This document shows positions 19,377-27,458 of a stretch of 28,739 nucleotides of DNA, in pieces. The notes under the pieces are model-generated. The model ran no database searches. It saw nothing but the letters and a program-made list of their open reading frames with translations, and was not told the origin of the DNA. The DNA is from a virus: the IMG/VR virus record IMGVR_UViG_3300008267_000544, positions 1 to 28,739 of that record. The stretch is one strand, 5' to 3'. The translations under genes were made by a program, and so were the position numbers. Each line of letters opens with the position of its first letter. Position 1 is the first letter of the stretch.

Positions 19377-20414
19377 ATGGCTGCACCTAACGCAACACTG
19401 TCTCGCCCCGGTGCTATTAACAACACCACGGGTACTTGGGCACAGGACAACGCCCTGTTCCTCAAGGTCTTTTCCGGAGAGGTTCTGACCAGCTTTGAGC
19501 GGAACTGCATCTTCGATGGCCTGGTCCAGACCCGCTCGATTCAAAACGGCAAGAGCGCCCAGTTCCCCGTGACGGGCCGCTTCACCAGTCGCTACATGAC
19601 CCCCGGTGAAATGCTCACCGGTCAGGGCAACATGGCCCAAAACGAGGTGGTCATCAAGATCGATGATCTGCTGATCGCTGATGCCTCGATCTTCGACCTG
19701 GATGAGGCCAAGACCCACTACGACATTCGCTCGATCTACTCGGTTGAGCTTGGTCGTGCCATGGCTCGGAGCTATGACAAGCGCCTGGCCCGCGTGCTGA
19801 CCCTGGCTGCTCGCACCAGCACCAGCGACCTCACCGCCAACCTGCCCACCGGCTTGTCTCCTGACGATCCGTACCGCGTTGGCACCCGCATCGACATCAA
19901 CAAGGCCACTCCCACCCCGGACGACCTGGTTGCCTCGGTGTTTGCTGCCGCTCAGGCACTGGACCAGAAGGACATCCCCGCTGATGGCCGCGTACTCGTC
20001 TGCTCGCCTGACGTGTACTACACGCTGATCCAGTCCAGCCGGGCCGTGAACAGCGATTTCAACCAGCCTGGCGCCAACGGTGGTTATGCCTCTGGCCAGA
20101 TTTCTCGTCTGGCTGGCTTCACTATCCTGAGCAGCAACCACATCCAACAAGGCAACGTCACTGCCCCCACTGGCGAGCAGGGCTATACCTTTGGTGGTAC
20201 TGACACTGTGCTGTCTTCTGTGAACATGAGCACCACCAAGATGCTTGCGTTCCAGAAGGGTGCAGTTGGTGTCGTGAAGCTGCGTGATCTGACCATGCAG
20301 ATGACCGGCAACGATTACGCCGTGACTCACCAAGCCACCCTGATGGTTTCCAAGATGGCTTATGGCGCAGGTCCCCTGCGTCCTGAAGCTGTGGTTGAAA
20401 TCCACAACGGTTGA
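19377..20414 (+). CDS. major capsid protein (T7 gp10-like), 345 aa
   Basis: It forms the icosahedral shell with the HK97 fold. The sequence shows the family pattern: NNTTGTWAQDNALFLKVFSG, EVLTSFERN, KSAQFPVTGRF, DEAKTHYDIRSIYSVELGRA and a C-terminal VHQATLMV-like region (AVTHQATLMVSKMAYG). Length equals T7 gp10A (345 aa). A CTAGGAGCCACATC leader gives a good ribosome binding site. A GC hairpin with U-tract lies downstream. The frame after the stop remains open in +1, see findings. Confidence 0.95.
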   Translation: MAAPNATLSRPGAINNTTGTWAQDNALFLKVFSGEVLTSFERNCIFDGLVQTRSIQNGKSAQFPVTGRFTSRYMTPGEMLTGQGNMAQNEVVIKIDDLLIADASIFDLDEAKTHYDIRSIYSVELGRAMARSYDKRLARVLTLAARTSTSDLTANLPTGLSPDDPYRVGTRIDINKATPTPDDLVASVFAAAQALDQKDIPADGRVLVCSPDVYYTLIQSSRAVNSDFNQPGANGGYASGQISRLAGFTILSSNHIQQGNVTAPTGEQGYTFGGTDTVLSSVNMSTTKMLAFQKGAVGVVKLRDLTMQMTGNDYAVTHQATLMVSKMAYGAGPLRPEAVVEIHNG

Positions 20415-20438
20415 GTTCGGTCAAGTTGTTGGCAGGAT

Positions 20439-20462
20439 GGGGGCAGCGATGCCCCCTTTTTT
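20439..20462 (+). terminator. intrinsic terminator after capsid gene
   Basis: GGGGGCA (20439-20445) pairs with TGCCCCC (20450-20456) around a GCGA (GNRA) tetraloop, followed by TTTTTT (20457-20462). It is the counterpart of T7 T-phi, which also follows gene 10. The next ATG is one base after the U-tract. Confidence 0.85.
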
Positions 20463-20463
20463 C

Positions 20464-20949
20464 ATGGCAACGACAATCACCACTATCAATCCACCCAGCA
20501 CAGTCACTGCACTGGGTTGGAACTGGCAAGATCAACAGACCATCGATCCTCTTGGCGCCCAGGCTGTTGTGACCCTGGCCTCGGGTTTGGCCACTGGCAC
20601 CCGCGCCGATGGCTCCGCCACCACCGCTCAGGTCTATCGCGTGACCGGCGTGAATGGCATCGTTGGCCCCGGCGGCTGGAAGGGCAACGGCGGTGTTCCC
20701 GGTGCAGCAGTAACTGCCAGCGCAGTGGCTGTGATTAACAACGGTGCCAGCGGTGCAACCAACAAGACCGGCGTGGCAACCGTTGGCGGCAGCGGTACTG
20801 GTCTAACCGTGAACCTCACTGCTGGTAGCGGCGTCGTCGCTTCTGCTGCTGTGAATGCTGCCGGTACTGGCTACCGGGCTGGTGACGTTGTGCGCGTAAC
20901 CGCCACGGTGGCCGGCACCGGCGCTGATGTTCTGCTGCGAGTGAGCTGA
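20464..20949 (+). CDS. putative capsid decoration or virion structural protein, 161 aa
   Basis: The ATG at 20464 is preferred (MATTITTINPPSTVTALGW); the frame stays open upstream into the capsid gene. The protein is Gly/Ala/Thr/Val-rich, with beta-strand repeats and a GTGYRAGDVVRVT motif of the type found in phage virion proteins with jelly-roll or Ig-like domains. Position between capsid and tail tubular A suggests a head decoration or fibre protein. No ribosome binding site is visible because the upstream bases are the terminator stem and U-tract. The stop overlaps the next start. Confidence 0.65.
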   Translation: MATTITTINPPSTVTALGWNWQDQQTIDPLGAQAVVTLASGLATGTRADGSATTAQVYRVTGVNGIVGPGGWKGNGGVPGAAVTASAVAVINNGASGATNKTGVATVGGSGTGLTVNLTAGSGVVASAAVNAAGTGYRAGDVVRVTATVAGTGADVLLRVS

Positions 20950-21575
20950 TGACTGAGCTGGAGGCGATCAACACGCTGCTGTCCGTCATCGGGGAGGCGC
21001 CCATTGATCGCCTCAGTGACATCAGCGTCAACGAGATCACGGACAGCGCCCTGGCCCGCAAGGTGTTGGGTGAAGTTGAACGTGACGTACAGGCGGAAGG
21101 CTGGTCGTGGAACACCGACAGCGAAGTGCCGCTGCAGATGAATGGCTCAAATGAGTTTCCCATCATCAGCAGCGCGTTGTCGGTGCAGTTCTCGCCAGCC
21201 CGTTACCCCAACATGCAGTACGTGGCACGGGGTAACCGTGTCTACGACAGGCTGCAGCGCAAGTTCAACTTTGGGGTGACCGGCATGTCACCGCTGTATG
21301 TGGACCGGATTGTCACCAGGCTGTCCTGGGATGAACTGCCCCATGCAGCGCAGCAGTACATCACGATCCGTGCGGCCCGGATCTATGCCGACCGCTACCT
21401 GAATAGCAACGCGATCTACGCGTACACCGTCCAAGACGAGGAGTACGCCCGCGCCATGTTGATCAGGGATGAGGAGCGGCAGCTCAATAACAATCTGCTT
21501 TGGGGCAATGACCGGGGTGCTGGTCAAGGCCTTGGCTACATCCCTGCAGAGGGTGTCAACTACCGGAGAGTCTGA
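20949..21575 (+). CDS. tail tubular protein A (T7 gp11-like), 208 aa
   Basis: It forms the upper tail ring under the portal. The N-terminus ELEAINTLLSVIGEAPI is a family hallmark, followed by DSALARKVLGEVERDVQAEGW, and the C-terminal helix has AARIYADRYL. Length is close to T7 gp11 (196 aa). Starts and stops interlock with both neighbours (TGATG). Confidence 0.93.
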   Translation: MTELEAINTLLSVIGEAPIDRLSDISVNEITDSALARKVLGEVERDVQAEGWSWNTDSEVPLQMNGSNEFPIISSALSVQFSPARYPNMQYVARGNRVYDRLQRKFNFGVTGMSPLYVDRIVTRLSWDELPHAAQQYITIRAARIYADRYLNSNAIYAYTVQDEEYARAMLIRDEERQLNNNLLWGNDRGAGQGLGYIPAEGVNYRRV

Positions 21576-23470
21576 TGCGTTCCAAGTCTCGGCTGACCCC
21601 TCGGCGTGAGGTGCCAGCAAGCCTGGTGCAGGCCAACGTTGATTCGTTGACCCAGGGCATCAGCCAGCAACCTGCCCACCTGCGTCAGGTGGGTCAAGCC
21701 GAGAAGCAGGTGAATGCCTGGAGCTCTCCGGTGGAAGGTCTGACCAAACGCAGACCGACGAAGTACGTGGCCAGGGTGAACTCCAGCCCGGTCACGGACT
21801 TCTTCATGGAGTTCATGCAGGTCACCCAAGGGGAGACCTACAGCCTGATGTTGTATCCCAGCGGATCTGGGATGAAATTGCAGCTGATGAACAACGGCGC
21901 AGCCCCTGCTCTGGATGTGCACGGGACTGGGCTGAGCGTGTCGGCCTCGCCTGGCGCAATCGACATTGCCAACACCGGCTACCTCTACAACGCTGGATCG
22001 GAGTTCAGCGACAAGTACGTCTTTATCAACAGTGGCCCGCTTGGCCTGCTGCTGAACCGGGAGAAGGTGACGGCGATGGATGCCGCCACCAAGGCCGCCA
22101 AGGTCAACGAGGCCATGCTGTTCATTCAGGGTGTTGCCTATGAGATCACCTATCGGGTGACACTGAACGGCACAGCTCTGACTGCCTACACCACGCCAGC
22201 CGCTACGGCGACGCCGAACACGATCAGCACCACGCTGGTCGCCAACAACCTGGCCAGCACTATCGGCGCAGTCAGCGGGTTCACCGTGACCCAGGTGGGT
22301 CCGATTGTCTACGTGAAGAAGACAGACGGCAGCGACTTCACGATCAGCATTGACGACGGCCGCAGCAACACGCTGGCCAGGGCAATCAAGGGCAAGGTCA
22401 CAACGGTCAGTCAGCTTCCCACCCAGGCGTACAACGGGATGATCCTGCAGGTGGACTCCAACCCTGGGGACAACCTGGATGACTATTGGGTGCAGTTCTC
22501 TACTGACGATCCCACCGTCAACATTGGCCCTGGTAACTGGCAGGAGGTGACCCAGCCAGGCCAGCAGTACAAACTCAACGTGGACACCATGCCGCTGGTG
22601 ATCTACCGCAGGGATACCAACGTGGTGTTTGTCGGCCCAGCGGATGGGGCCACTCGTTCATTGACTGTTGGCCCAACGACCTACAGCTTCACGTTCCCCA
22701 AGTGGTCTGAGCGGGATACAGGCAACTCGACCACGGTTGAAACGCCAGCCTTTGTTGGGCAGAAGATCAGGGACCACGTGCTGTTTCGCGGTCGCTATGC
22801 GGTGTGCGCTGGGCAGGCGGTCATGTTCAGCGCAACTGACGAGCCGTTCCGTTTCTTCCAGAAGACCTCGACCCAGCTCCTAGACACCGACTCGTTTGAC
22901 GTAAGAGCGAGCTCGGAGCGAGGGGAGGAGCTGAACTGGCTGCTCCCTATCGATGAATCCCTGCTGGCCTTCAGCCAGTCCAGTCAGTTCCAGGTGAGGG
23001 CGGCTGACGTTGACGTGTTGACGCCCAGGACCGCCACGATCCTGCGCCTGACCAACATCGAGATGAACCCCTACCTGCGGCCCAAGATCGCAGGACCGAC
23101 GATCATCTTCTCCACCAAGGAAGCCGGATACACCAACTTCCGGGAGTACCAGTTTGTTGACAACCAACAGCGCAGGTTGGGCTTGAACCTGGGCAGCAGC
23201 CTCAACATCAGTCTGCACGCTCCTAAGTACATCAAGGGTATTGCAACGCATTGGGACGTTGACGAAAGCCTTGACTACTTCTTGTGCAGCTCGCCAGATG
23301 ATCGCAAGAAGCTGTTCATCTACAAGGCAAGAAGCTGTTCATCTACAAGTACCTGTACCAGGCGACAGGCGGCGGTACTGCTAAATCCCAGGCCAGTTGG
23401 AGTGAGTGGACGTTTGACGGGGACATCCGCTACATGCGCTTCCTCGACGGCGATCTGTGGTTGGTCATGA
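21575..23470 (+). CDS. tail tubular protein B (T7 gp12-like), N-terminal part before frameshift
   Basis: It forms the tail nozzle. The N-terminus (SLVQANVDSLTQGISQQP then LRQVGQAEKQVNAWSSPVEG) is diagnostic for gp12. About 584 residues are in frame up to 23326; then an exact second copy of a 23-bp segment shifts the frame. The last 47 residues (ARSCSSTSTCTRRQ onward) are out-of-frame nonsense ending at 23470. The natural continuation lies in the ORF ending at 24189. With one copy removed the protein would be 863 residues, in line with gp12 proteins (T7 794 aa). Confidence 0.9.
   Translation: MRSKSRLTPRREVPASLVQANVDSLTQGISQQPAHLRQVGQAEKQVNAWSSPVEGLTKRRPTKYVARVNSSPVTDFFMEFMQVTQGETYSLMLYPSGSGMKLQLMNNGAAPALDVHGTGLSVSASPGAIDIANTGYLYNAGSEFSDKYVFINSGPLGLLLNREKVTAMDAATKAAKVNEAMLFIQGVAYEITYRVTLNGTALTAYTTPAATATPNTISTTLVANNLASTIGAVSGFTVTQVGPIVYVKKTDGSDFTISIDDGRSNTLARAIKGKVTTVSQLPTQAYNGMILQVDSNPGDNLDDYWVQFSTDDPTVNIGPGNWQEVTQPGQQYKLNVDTMPLVIYRRDTNVVFVGPADGATRSLTVGPTTYSFTFPKWSERDTGNSTTVETPAFVGQKIRDHVLFRGRYAVCAGQAVMFSATDEPFRFFQKTSTQLLDTDSFDVRASSERGEELNWLLPIDESLLAFSQSSQFQVRAADVDVLTPRTATILRLTNIEMNPYLRPKIAGPTIIFSTKEAGYTNFREYQFVDNQQRRLGLNLGSSLNISLHAPKYIKGIATHWDVDESLDYFLCSSPDDRKKLFIYKARSCSSTSTCTRRQAAVLLNPRPVGVSGRLTGTSATCASSTAICGWS
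23304..23349 (+). repeat. exact 23-bp tandem duplication breaking tail tubular protein B
   Basis: Positions 23304-23326 and 23327-23349 are identical, and each begins GCAAGAAGCTGTTC. As 23 is not a multiple of three, the frame shifts. Deleting one copy restores RKKLFIYKYLYQATGGG and a continuous gene. It is either a replication-slippage mutation or an assembly artefact. Confidence 0.95.
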
Positions 23471-24189
23471 CCTACCCGGATGGCACCTACAACTGCACTT
23501 TGTCGATTGATGAGCTGCGGGTCACTACCGAGCCAGAGATCCTGCTGGATCGAAAGGTCAACTACCCCGAGTGCAATGCGAACGTTGCACTTACGGACAA
23601 CATCACTGCCAGCTACAGCGCCGCTACGAACCTGACAACGTTCACCTTGCCGTATCAGATGCAGGGTGAAACCAAGGCTGTGATCAGGTTCGACAACAGC
23701 CGGCTGAAGGGGCTACAGCTCGGCATTGCAACCACTGGCACAACCATCGTCTGCACAGAACGGGGCGACTACACCGGAGACAAGATCTCTTTTGGCCGCA
23801 CCTACACGATGGAGTACGAGTTCAGCACCCCGTACACCGTTGAGAAGGACCAGGCCAGAAGTCGAATCATTGGCGATCTGGATGGGCGACTGCAGGTTGC
23901 GACCTGGACCACCCACCATCAAGAGACTGGTGAGTACGAAGTTGTTGTGCGTCGCCTGAACAGGGCGAATGACAGCCGCCAGCAGTTCCGCAGCCGCAGG
24001 CTCAACGTGCTGAACAACTTGATCAGCACAGAGACAAGTGTGCTTGAGAATGGCAGGTTTCGTGTTCCTGTTTATTCACGCAATACGCAATGCAGCGTGA
24101 CGATTGAAAGTAGCAGCTGGCTCCCGGTGACGATCACTGGTGCTTCATGGGAGGGCAATTACACTAATCGCAGCAAGAGCTTGAACTAA
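23434..24189 (+). CDS. tail tubular protein B, C-terminal part after frameshift
   Basis: This frame continues the gp12-like protein after the 23-bp duplication; it is open from within the second repeat copy. The ATG at 23434 is merely the first Met (MRFLDGDLWLVMTYPDGTYN) and not a likely native start. The C-terminal features DGTYNCTLSIDELRV, FGRTYTMEYEFSTPYTVEKD and SVTIESSSWLPVTITGASWEG are typical of nozzle-protein ends. Its stop TAA overlaps the next ATG. Confidence 0.85.
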   Translation: MRFLDGDLWLVMTYPDGTYNCTLSIDELRVTTEPEILLDRKVNYPECNANVALTDNITASYSAATNLTTFTLPYQMQGETKAVIRFDNSRLKGLQLGIATTGTTIVCTERGDYTGDKISFGRTYTMEYEFSTPYTVEKDQARSRIIGDLDGRLQVATWTTHHQETGEYEVVVRRLNRANDSRQQFRSRRLNVLNNLISTETSVLENGRFRVPVYSRNTQCSVTIESSSWLPVTITGASWEGNYTNRSKSLN

Positions 24190-25328
24190 TGGCCTTCGGT
24201 TGGGACGATGCAGCCTTCCTTGGCATAGGAATTGCTCAGAGCATTTTCGGATCATCAAGCCAACAGGCTGCAGCAGACGCGCAAAATGCTGAGCAAGAGC
24301 GCATAGCCAAAGCTCAGTTCAAGCGGGCCCGGCAGGAATACCAGATTCAGAAGAAGCGAGACGTGACCCAGTGGTACTGGGATCGCGCTCGCATCGAGCA
24401 GCTGCGCTTCAACGAGAAGCAGACGGCCCTGGATCAGGCCACCTATGGCGCCAAGCTGATCTCTTCAGCCACGGAGAACCTGGCCATCAACAGCCAGGCT
24501 CTCTACGACAAGTTCGTGACCGAGGAGCGGCTGCGTGCCACTCAGGTCGGGATGGACTACCAGTACACGACCAACAAGCTGGCGGCCGACAGCACGGAGG
24601 CGGTGCGCCAGTACATGCAGAACATCAACCAGACAGCGCTGCAGAGCAATGCCACGGTTGCCAAGCTCACGACCGACACGCAGGAGCTGCTTGCCAGCCT
24701 GGCGCTGGAGGAGCAGCGTGACTACCTGGGCTGGCAGCTGAACGTGCTGTCAGCCGCGGCCAAGGACAGCGAAGCCAAGGCCGTAGCCAGTGCCCGCCAG
24801 GGAGGCAGCAACACCTCTCGCAAGCTGGCGGTGCAGGCCGCTCAGCAGCTCGGCCGCACATGGGCCGAACTTGATCAGCGGGCTACCAGCCGCGACGTGA
24901 AGCTGGGCCTGCTGAACAGCGCGATGAAGAACGACGTGTCTCGTCAGCTCAGCCAGTACGCGCTGACGATGCAGGACGAGACCGACAAGATCAAATACAC
25001 CAATGCCAGGTACGTGTCTGACTACGGCCTGGCGAAGTCTCAGATGGAATCGCTGACCATCCCCAGCTTCCAGCTGGCCGAGAAGCAATACGGCCGTGAG
25101 CTGAAGAGCCTGCAGCTGCAGACCCGTCAAGCATTTGATGAGGCAACGACGAAGTACAGGGAGCAGACGTTCTTCGATCCGCTGAAGCCTGTTGCAGGCC
25201 TGCGTCCCAAGTACATCGCGCCGACCGCTATTGCAGGACCAAGCGCAGGCTCTGTCATTGGCAACGCAATCCTTGGTGGTATTTCGACTGCCGCAACGTT
25301 CAGTGATCCCAAGACGTGGTTTAAGTAG
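24189..25328 (+). CDS. internal virion protein (T7 gp14-like), 379 aa
   Basis: It is likely part of the internal core ejected into the host. It follows tail tubular B, as T7 gp14 does. The N-terminus (FLGIGIAQSIFGSSSQQ) is a short hydrophobic segment; most of the rest is long Ala/Gln-rich helix (DTQELLASLALEEQRDYLGW, AKAVASARQGGSNTSRKL), and the end is Gly/Ala-rich (SVIGNAILGGISTAATF). It is longer than T7 gp14 (196 aa), near cyanopodovirus sizes. T7 gp15 and gp16 equivalents do not follow. Confidence 0.75.
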   Translation: MAFGWDDAAFLGIGIAQSIFGSSSQQAAADAQNAEQERIAKAQFKRARQEYQIQKKRDVTQWYWDRARIEQLRFNEKQTALDQATYGAKLISSATENLAINSQALYDKFVTEERLRATQVGMDYQYTTNKLAADSTEAVRQYMQNINQTALQSNATVAKLTTDTQELLASLALEEQRDYLGWQLNVLSAAAKDSEAKAVASARQGGSNTSRKLAVQAAQQLGRTWAELDQRATSRDVKLGLLNSAMKNDVSRQLSQYALTMQDETDKIKYTNARYVSDYGLAKSQMESLTIPSFQLAEKQYGRELKSLQLQTRQAFDEATTKYREQTFFDPLKPVAGLRPKYIAPTAIAGPSAGSVIGNAILGGISTAATFSDPKTWFK

Positions 25329-25358
25329 TAAGCTTGACACCGTACAACTGTCATTCTC

Positions 25359-25478
25359 ATGGCGAAGCTGAAAGGGCAAGAATTGCTTGCTTACATCCAG
25401 GAGCGTGCTGGCACTGATGAAGGCGCCATCATCCAGGGTGCTGGTTACTACGGGTATCGCAACGGCATGGCCTCGTGA
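25359..25478 (+). CDS. cyanobacterial AbrB-like protein, N-terminal half, 39 aa
   Basis: The ATG at 25359 opens 39 codons: MAKLKGQELLAYIQERAGTD then GAGYYGYRNGMAS. The LxGxELLxxI opening and the later GYY resemble the N-terminus of cyanobacterial AbrB-like regulators (LTGKALLEKVKEL ... CGYYT). The frame ends at TGA 25476-25478, and the C-terminal AbrB-like part continues in the next ORF, which starts GTGA inside it. A TTGACA at 25335 lies upstream as part of a possible promoter, without a good -10. The gene could be decayed, or split with coupled translation. Confidence 0.55.
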   Translation: MAKLKGQELLAYIQERAGTDEGAIIQGAGYYGYRNGMAS

Positions 25479-25705
25479 TCGGTGACCCTGTGCCTGACGA
25501 GCGCCCCGGCAAAGAGCCCACGTTCCGCCTAAAGGTTGGCCCCAAGGGGCTGGTCCCTGTTGGCCGTTGCTATACCGAGCAGTGCAACATGAAACCTGGA
25601 ACCTTTGTGAAGGTTGTGATTGAGGACGGCTGCGTGATCCTTGAGCCCGAAGACGCAGCTGTTTCAGCAGCCCCACCTACTGCAACACTGGCAAGCATTG
25701 CCTAA
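25475..25705 (+). CDS. cyanobacterial AbrB-like protein, C-terminal half, 76 aa
   Basis: The GTG at 25475 overlaps the previous stop. The core GKEPTFRLKVGPKGLVPVG, then RCYTEQCNMKPGTFVKV and CVILEPEDA, follows the C-terminal part of cyanobacterial AbrB proteins (GREPTYRV ... IVIGAxYT ... MGLxPGDEFEI). In cyanobacteria these proteins control carbon and nitrogen genes. Here the middle helix-rich part (the NLTxFYxALLxAxGI region) is missing, and a frame change separates the halves. An intrinsic terminator follows the stop. Confidence 0.65.
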   Translation: MIGDPVPDERPGKEPTFRLKVGPKGLVPVGRCYTEQCNMKPGTFVKVVIEDGCVILEPEDAAVSAAPPTATLASIA

Positions 25706-25727
25706 CCTCAACAAAGGGGAGATCGTG

Positions 25728-25754
25728 GAGGGGTTGCAGCGACCCCTCTTTTTT
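25728..25754 (+). terminator. intrinsic terminator after AbrB-like gene
   Basis: GAGGGGT (25728-25734) pairs with ACCCCTC (25742-25748) over a seven-base loop and is followed by TTTTTT (25749-25754). The next ATG lies five bases after the U-tract. Confidence 0.8.
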
Positions 25755-25759
25755 GTGCC

Positions 25760-27244
25760 ATGGGGATCAAGGAAGTGCAGTTCACGCCCGAGCGGTGGAT
25801 CCAGTTCTGGGACAACTACAAGGGCCTGGAGCACCAAGTCGATGCCATCCGCAAGCTTGGCCAACACATCAACGAGGCCGACCCCTGCCTGCTGAGTGAG
25901 TCAGCCGACTGGGTGCAGACCTGGCGCACACCCATCGTTGATGTACCCAATACCTGGGAAGGTGTGGAGCTCGCAGCCAAGAACTCAGGCGCCAAGTTCC
26001 CCGAGCTGGTTGCAGCCCAGTGGGCCCTGGAAAGCGGCTGGGGCAAGCACACCAGCGGACGCCATAACTACTTCGGGCTGAAGGGGCCTGGCACTGCTCA
26101 GAAGACGCAGGAGGTGGTGAACGGCAAGACCATCACCATCACCGATGAGTTTCTCAACTTCCGCAGCCTCAGCGAATGCGTTGAGTACCTCGTTGACCGC
26201 TGGCATCGGGACTTCACCGCCAACGGCAAGACCTACCGCGGGGTCAACATTGCCAGCTGCCGGGAGACCGCAGCACGTGAACTGCAACGCCAGGGGTATG
26301 CAACCAACCCAAGCTATGCCGACCGCCTGATTGCGTTGATGCGCCAGCGGCGCCCTGTTCAAGGGGAGGCCGTTACCCGCAACCCGTTGAATGTCCGGTG
26401 GCAGAGCCAGAACGACAACAAGAGCGGCACTGGTTACCGCGAGTGCTTCTCCTCCAGCTGCGCCATGCTCGCCATGTTCTGGGGCAAGGTCGTTGGCGAT
26501 GACGCCTACAACGCCATCCGCCAGAAGTACGGCGACACCACCAGCGCACAGGCACAGCTGGCAGCACTGCGCTCCCTTGGCTTGCGGGCTGACTTCCACA
26601 CCGATGGCAACCCCAAGAAGCTGGAGGAAGAGATTGATGCTGGCCGGCCTGTCGCTGTTGGCTGGCTGCATAAGGGCCCTGTCTCCAGCCCCAGCGGCAG
26701 CGGCCACTGGTCCGTCGTGATCGGCTACACGGACATTGCCTGGATCCACAACGATCCGAACGGCGAGGCATCCCTTGTCGGCGGCGGCTACGCCAACAAC
26801 ACCAAGGGGGCCGGGATTGCCTACAGCCGCAAGAACTGGGCCTGGTGGCTCTGGCGGCTGGTATCTCACCTGCAAGCCATGAAGAGAGAACGACTTCACC
26901 TCAGCGTCTACACCAACATCGAAACAGGTGTGGACTGGAACGGGCGGTATTACATCGCCTACACCAACGGGGCCAGCATGTTCTTCCGTTGCCCCAAGGA
27001 AACGCGGAAGTGGCTGAAGCTCCCGGCCAAGATCCCTTCTCGTGAGGCCTACGACAGCTGGATCGCTTCGCTTGAAGCGGCAGACCAAGCACGTGTCAGC
27101 AAAAAGGCCGAACCTTTAACAAGGGAGGAGCCTATTGAACAAATGCGGCCCAACCTTTCACAAGAGCTGCTGGCCACAGGCTTTGGCCCCGAGTGTCACC
27201 TGGATGAGACTGACCCCAACTACCAGACCAAGATGATCACCTAG
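25760..27244 (+). CDS. bifunctional muralytic protein: GH73 glucosaminidase plus C39-like peptidase, 494 aa
   Basis: An N-terminal cyanophage-type region (FTPERWIQFWDNYKG, residues 8-22) precedes a GH73-like N-acetylglucosaminidase domain (about 65-195) with catalytic Glu91 in AAQWALESGWG and the RHNYFGLKG motif. A papain-like C39-family domain (about 205-355) follows, with Cys234 (SSSCAMLAMFW), His316 (SGHWSVVIGY) and Asp332 (HNDPNG) as the likely catalytic residues. It could therefore cut both glycan and peptide bonds. It has no signal peptide. It may be a virion-borne lysin that opens the wall for DNA entry, or the endolysin. The start directly follows a terminator, with no clear ribosome binding site. 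Confidence 0.85.
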   Translation: MGIKEVQFTPERWIQFWDNYKGLEHQVDAIRKLGQHINEADPCLLSESADWVQTWRTPIVDVPNTWEGVELAAKNSGAKFPELVAAQWALESGWGKHTSGRHNYFGLKGPGTAQKTQEVVNGKTITITDEFLNFRSLSECVEYLVDRWHRDFTANGKTYRGVNIASCRETAARELQRQGYATNPSYADRLIALMRQRRPVQGEAVTRNPLNVRWQSQNDNKSGTGYRECFSSSCAMLAMFWGKVVGDDAYNAIRQKYGDTTSAQAQLAALRSLGLRADFHTDGNPKKLEEEIDAGRPVAVGWLHKGPVSSPSGSGHWSVVIGYTDIAWIHNDPNGEASLVGGGYANNTKGAGIAYSRKNWAWWLWRLVSHLQAMKRERLHLSVYTNIETGVDWNGRYYIAYTNGASMFFRCPKETRKWLKLPAKIPSREAYDSWIASLEAADQARVSKKAEPLTREEPIEQMRPNLSQELLATGFGPECHLDETDPNYQTKMIT

Positions 27245-27455
27245 CTCTGTGGGCCTCCCAGGCCTCACCCAGGTTCTCCGCTGCTTCATTGGCAAACCAC
27301 CGAGCGATAGCCGTCTGCTGGTGCCACAGGCTGTTCAACAGCATGGCTGCGTTGAATAGCCCCTCGCAGTCCTCCGACTCAAACAGGTCGAGCAACGTCC
27401 GCTTGGTTGCTTCCTGCCTGAACTCCAGCTCCTGGCCGACAACGAAGGGCTGCAC
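27237..27455 (-). CDS. small hypothetical protein, 72 aa, GTG start
   Basis: On the minus strand, GTG at 27455 follows a GAGG site. The helical, acidic protein (MQPFVVGQELEFRQEATKRT ... NEAAENLGEAWEAHRAR) has no membrane segment. It is the last gene of the leftward late operon, starts three nucleotides after the upstream stop, and overlaps the end of the plus-strand muralytic gene by eight bases. Function unknown. Confidence 0.6.
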   Translation of the reverse strand: MQPFVVGQELEFRQEATKRTLLDLFESEDCEGLFNAAMLLNSLWHQQTAIARWFANEAAENLGEAWEAHRAR

Positions 27456-27458
27456 GGC

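Noticed and set aside
19359-20405. 348-aa minus-strand ORF opposite the capsid gene
   Set aside because: The sense frame is an unmistakable capsid protein; the antisense frame is low in structure and His/Gly/Val-rich.
24750-25676. 308-aa minus-strand ORF opposite the internal virion protein and AbrB-like ORFs
   Set aside because: It runs across two sense genes and an intergenic gap and has no recognisable domains.
25985-27088. 367-aa minus-strand ORF opposite the muralytic gene
   Set aside because: The sense frame carries two enzyme domains with catalytic residues; the antisense frame is Val/Ala/Gly-rich without motifs.
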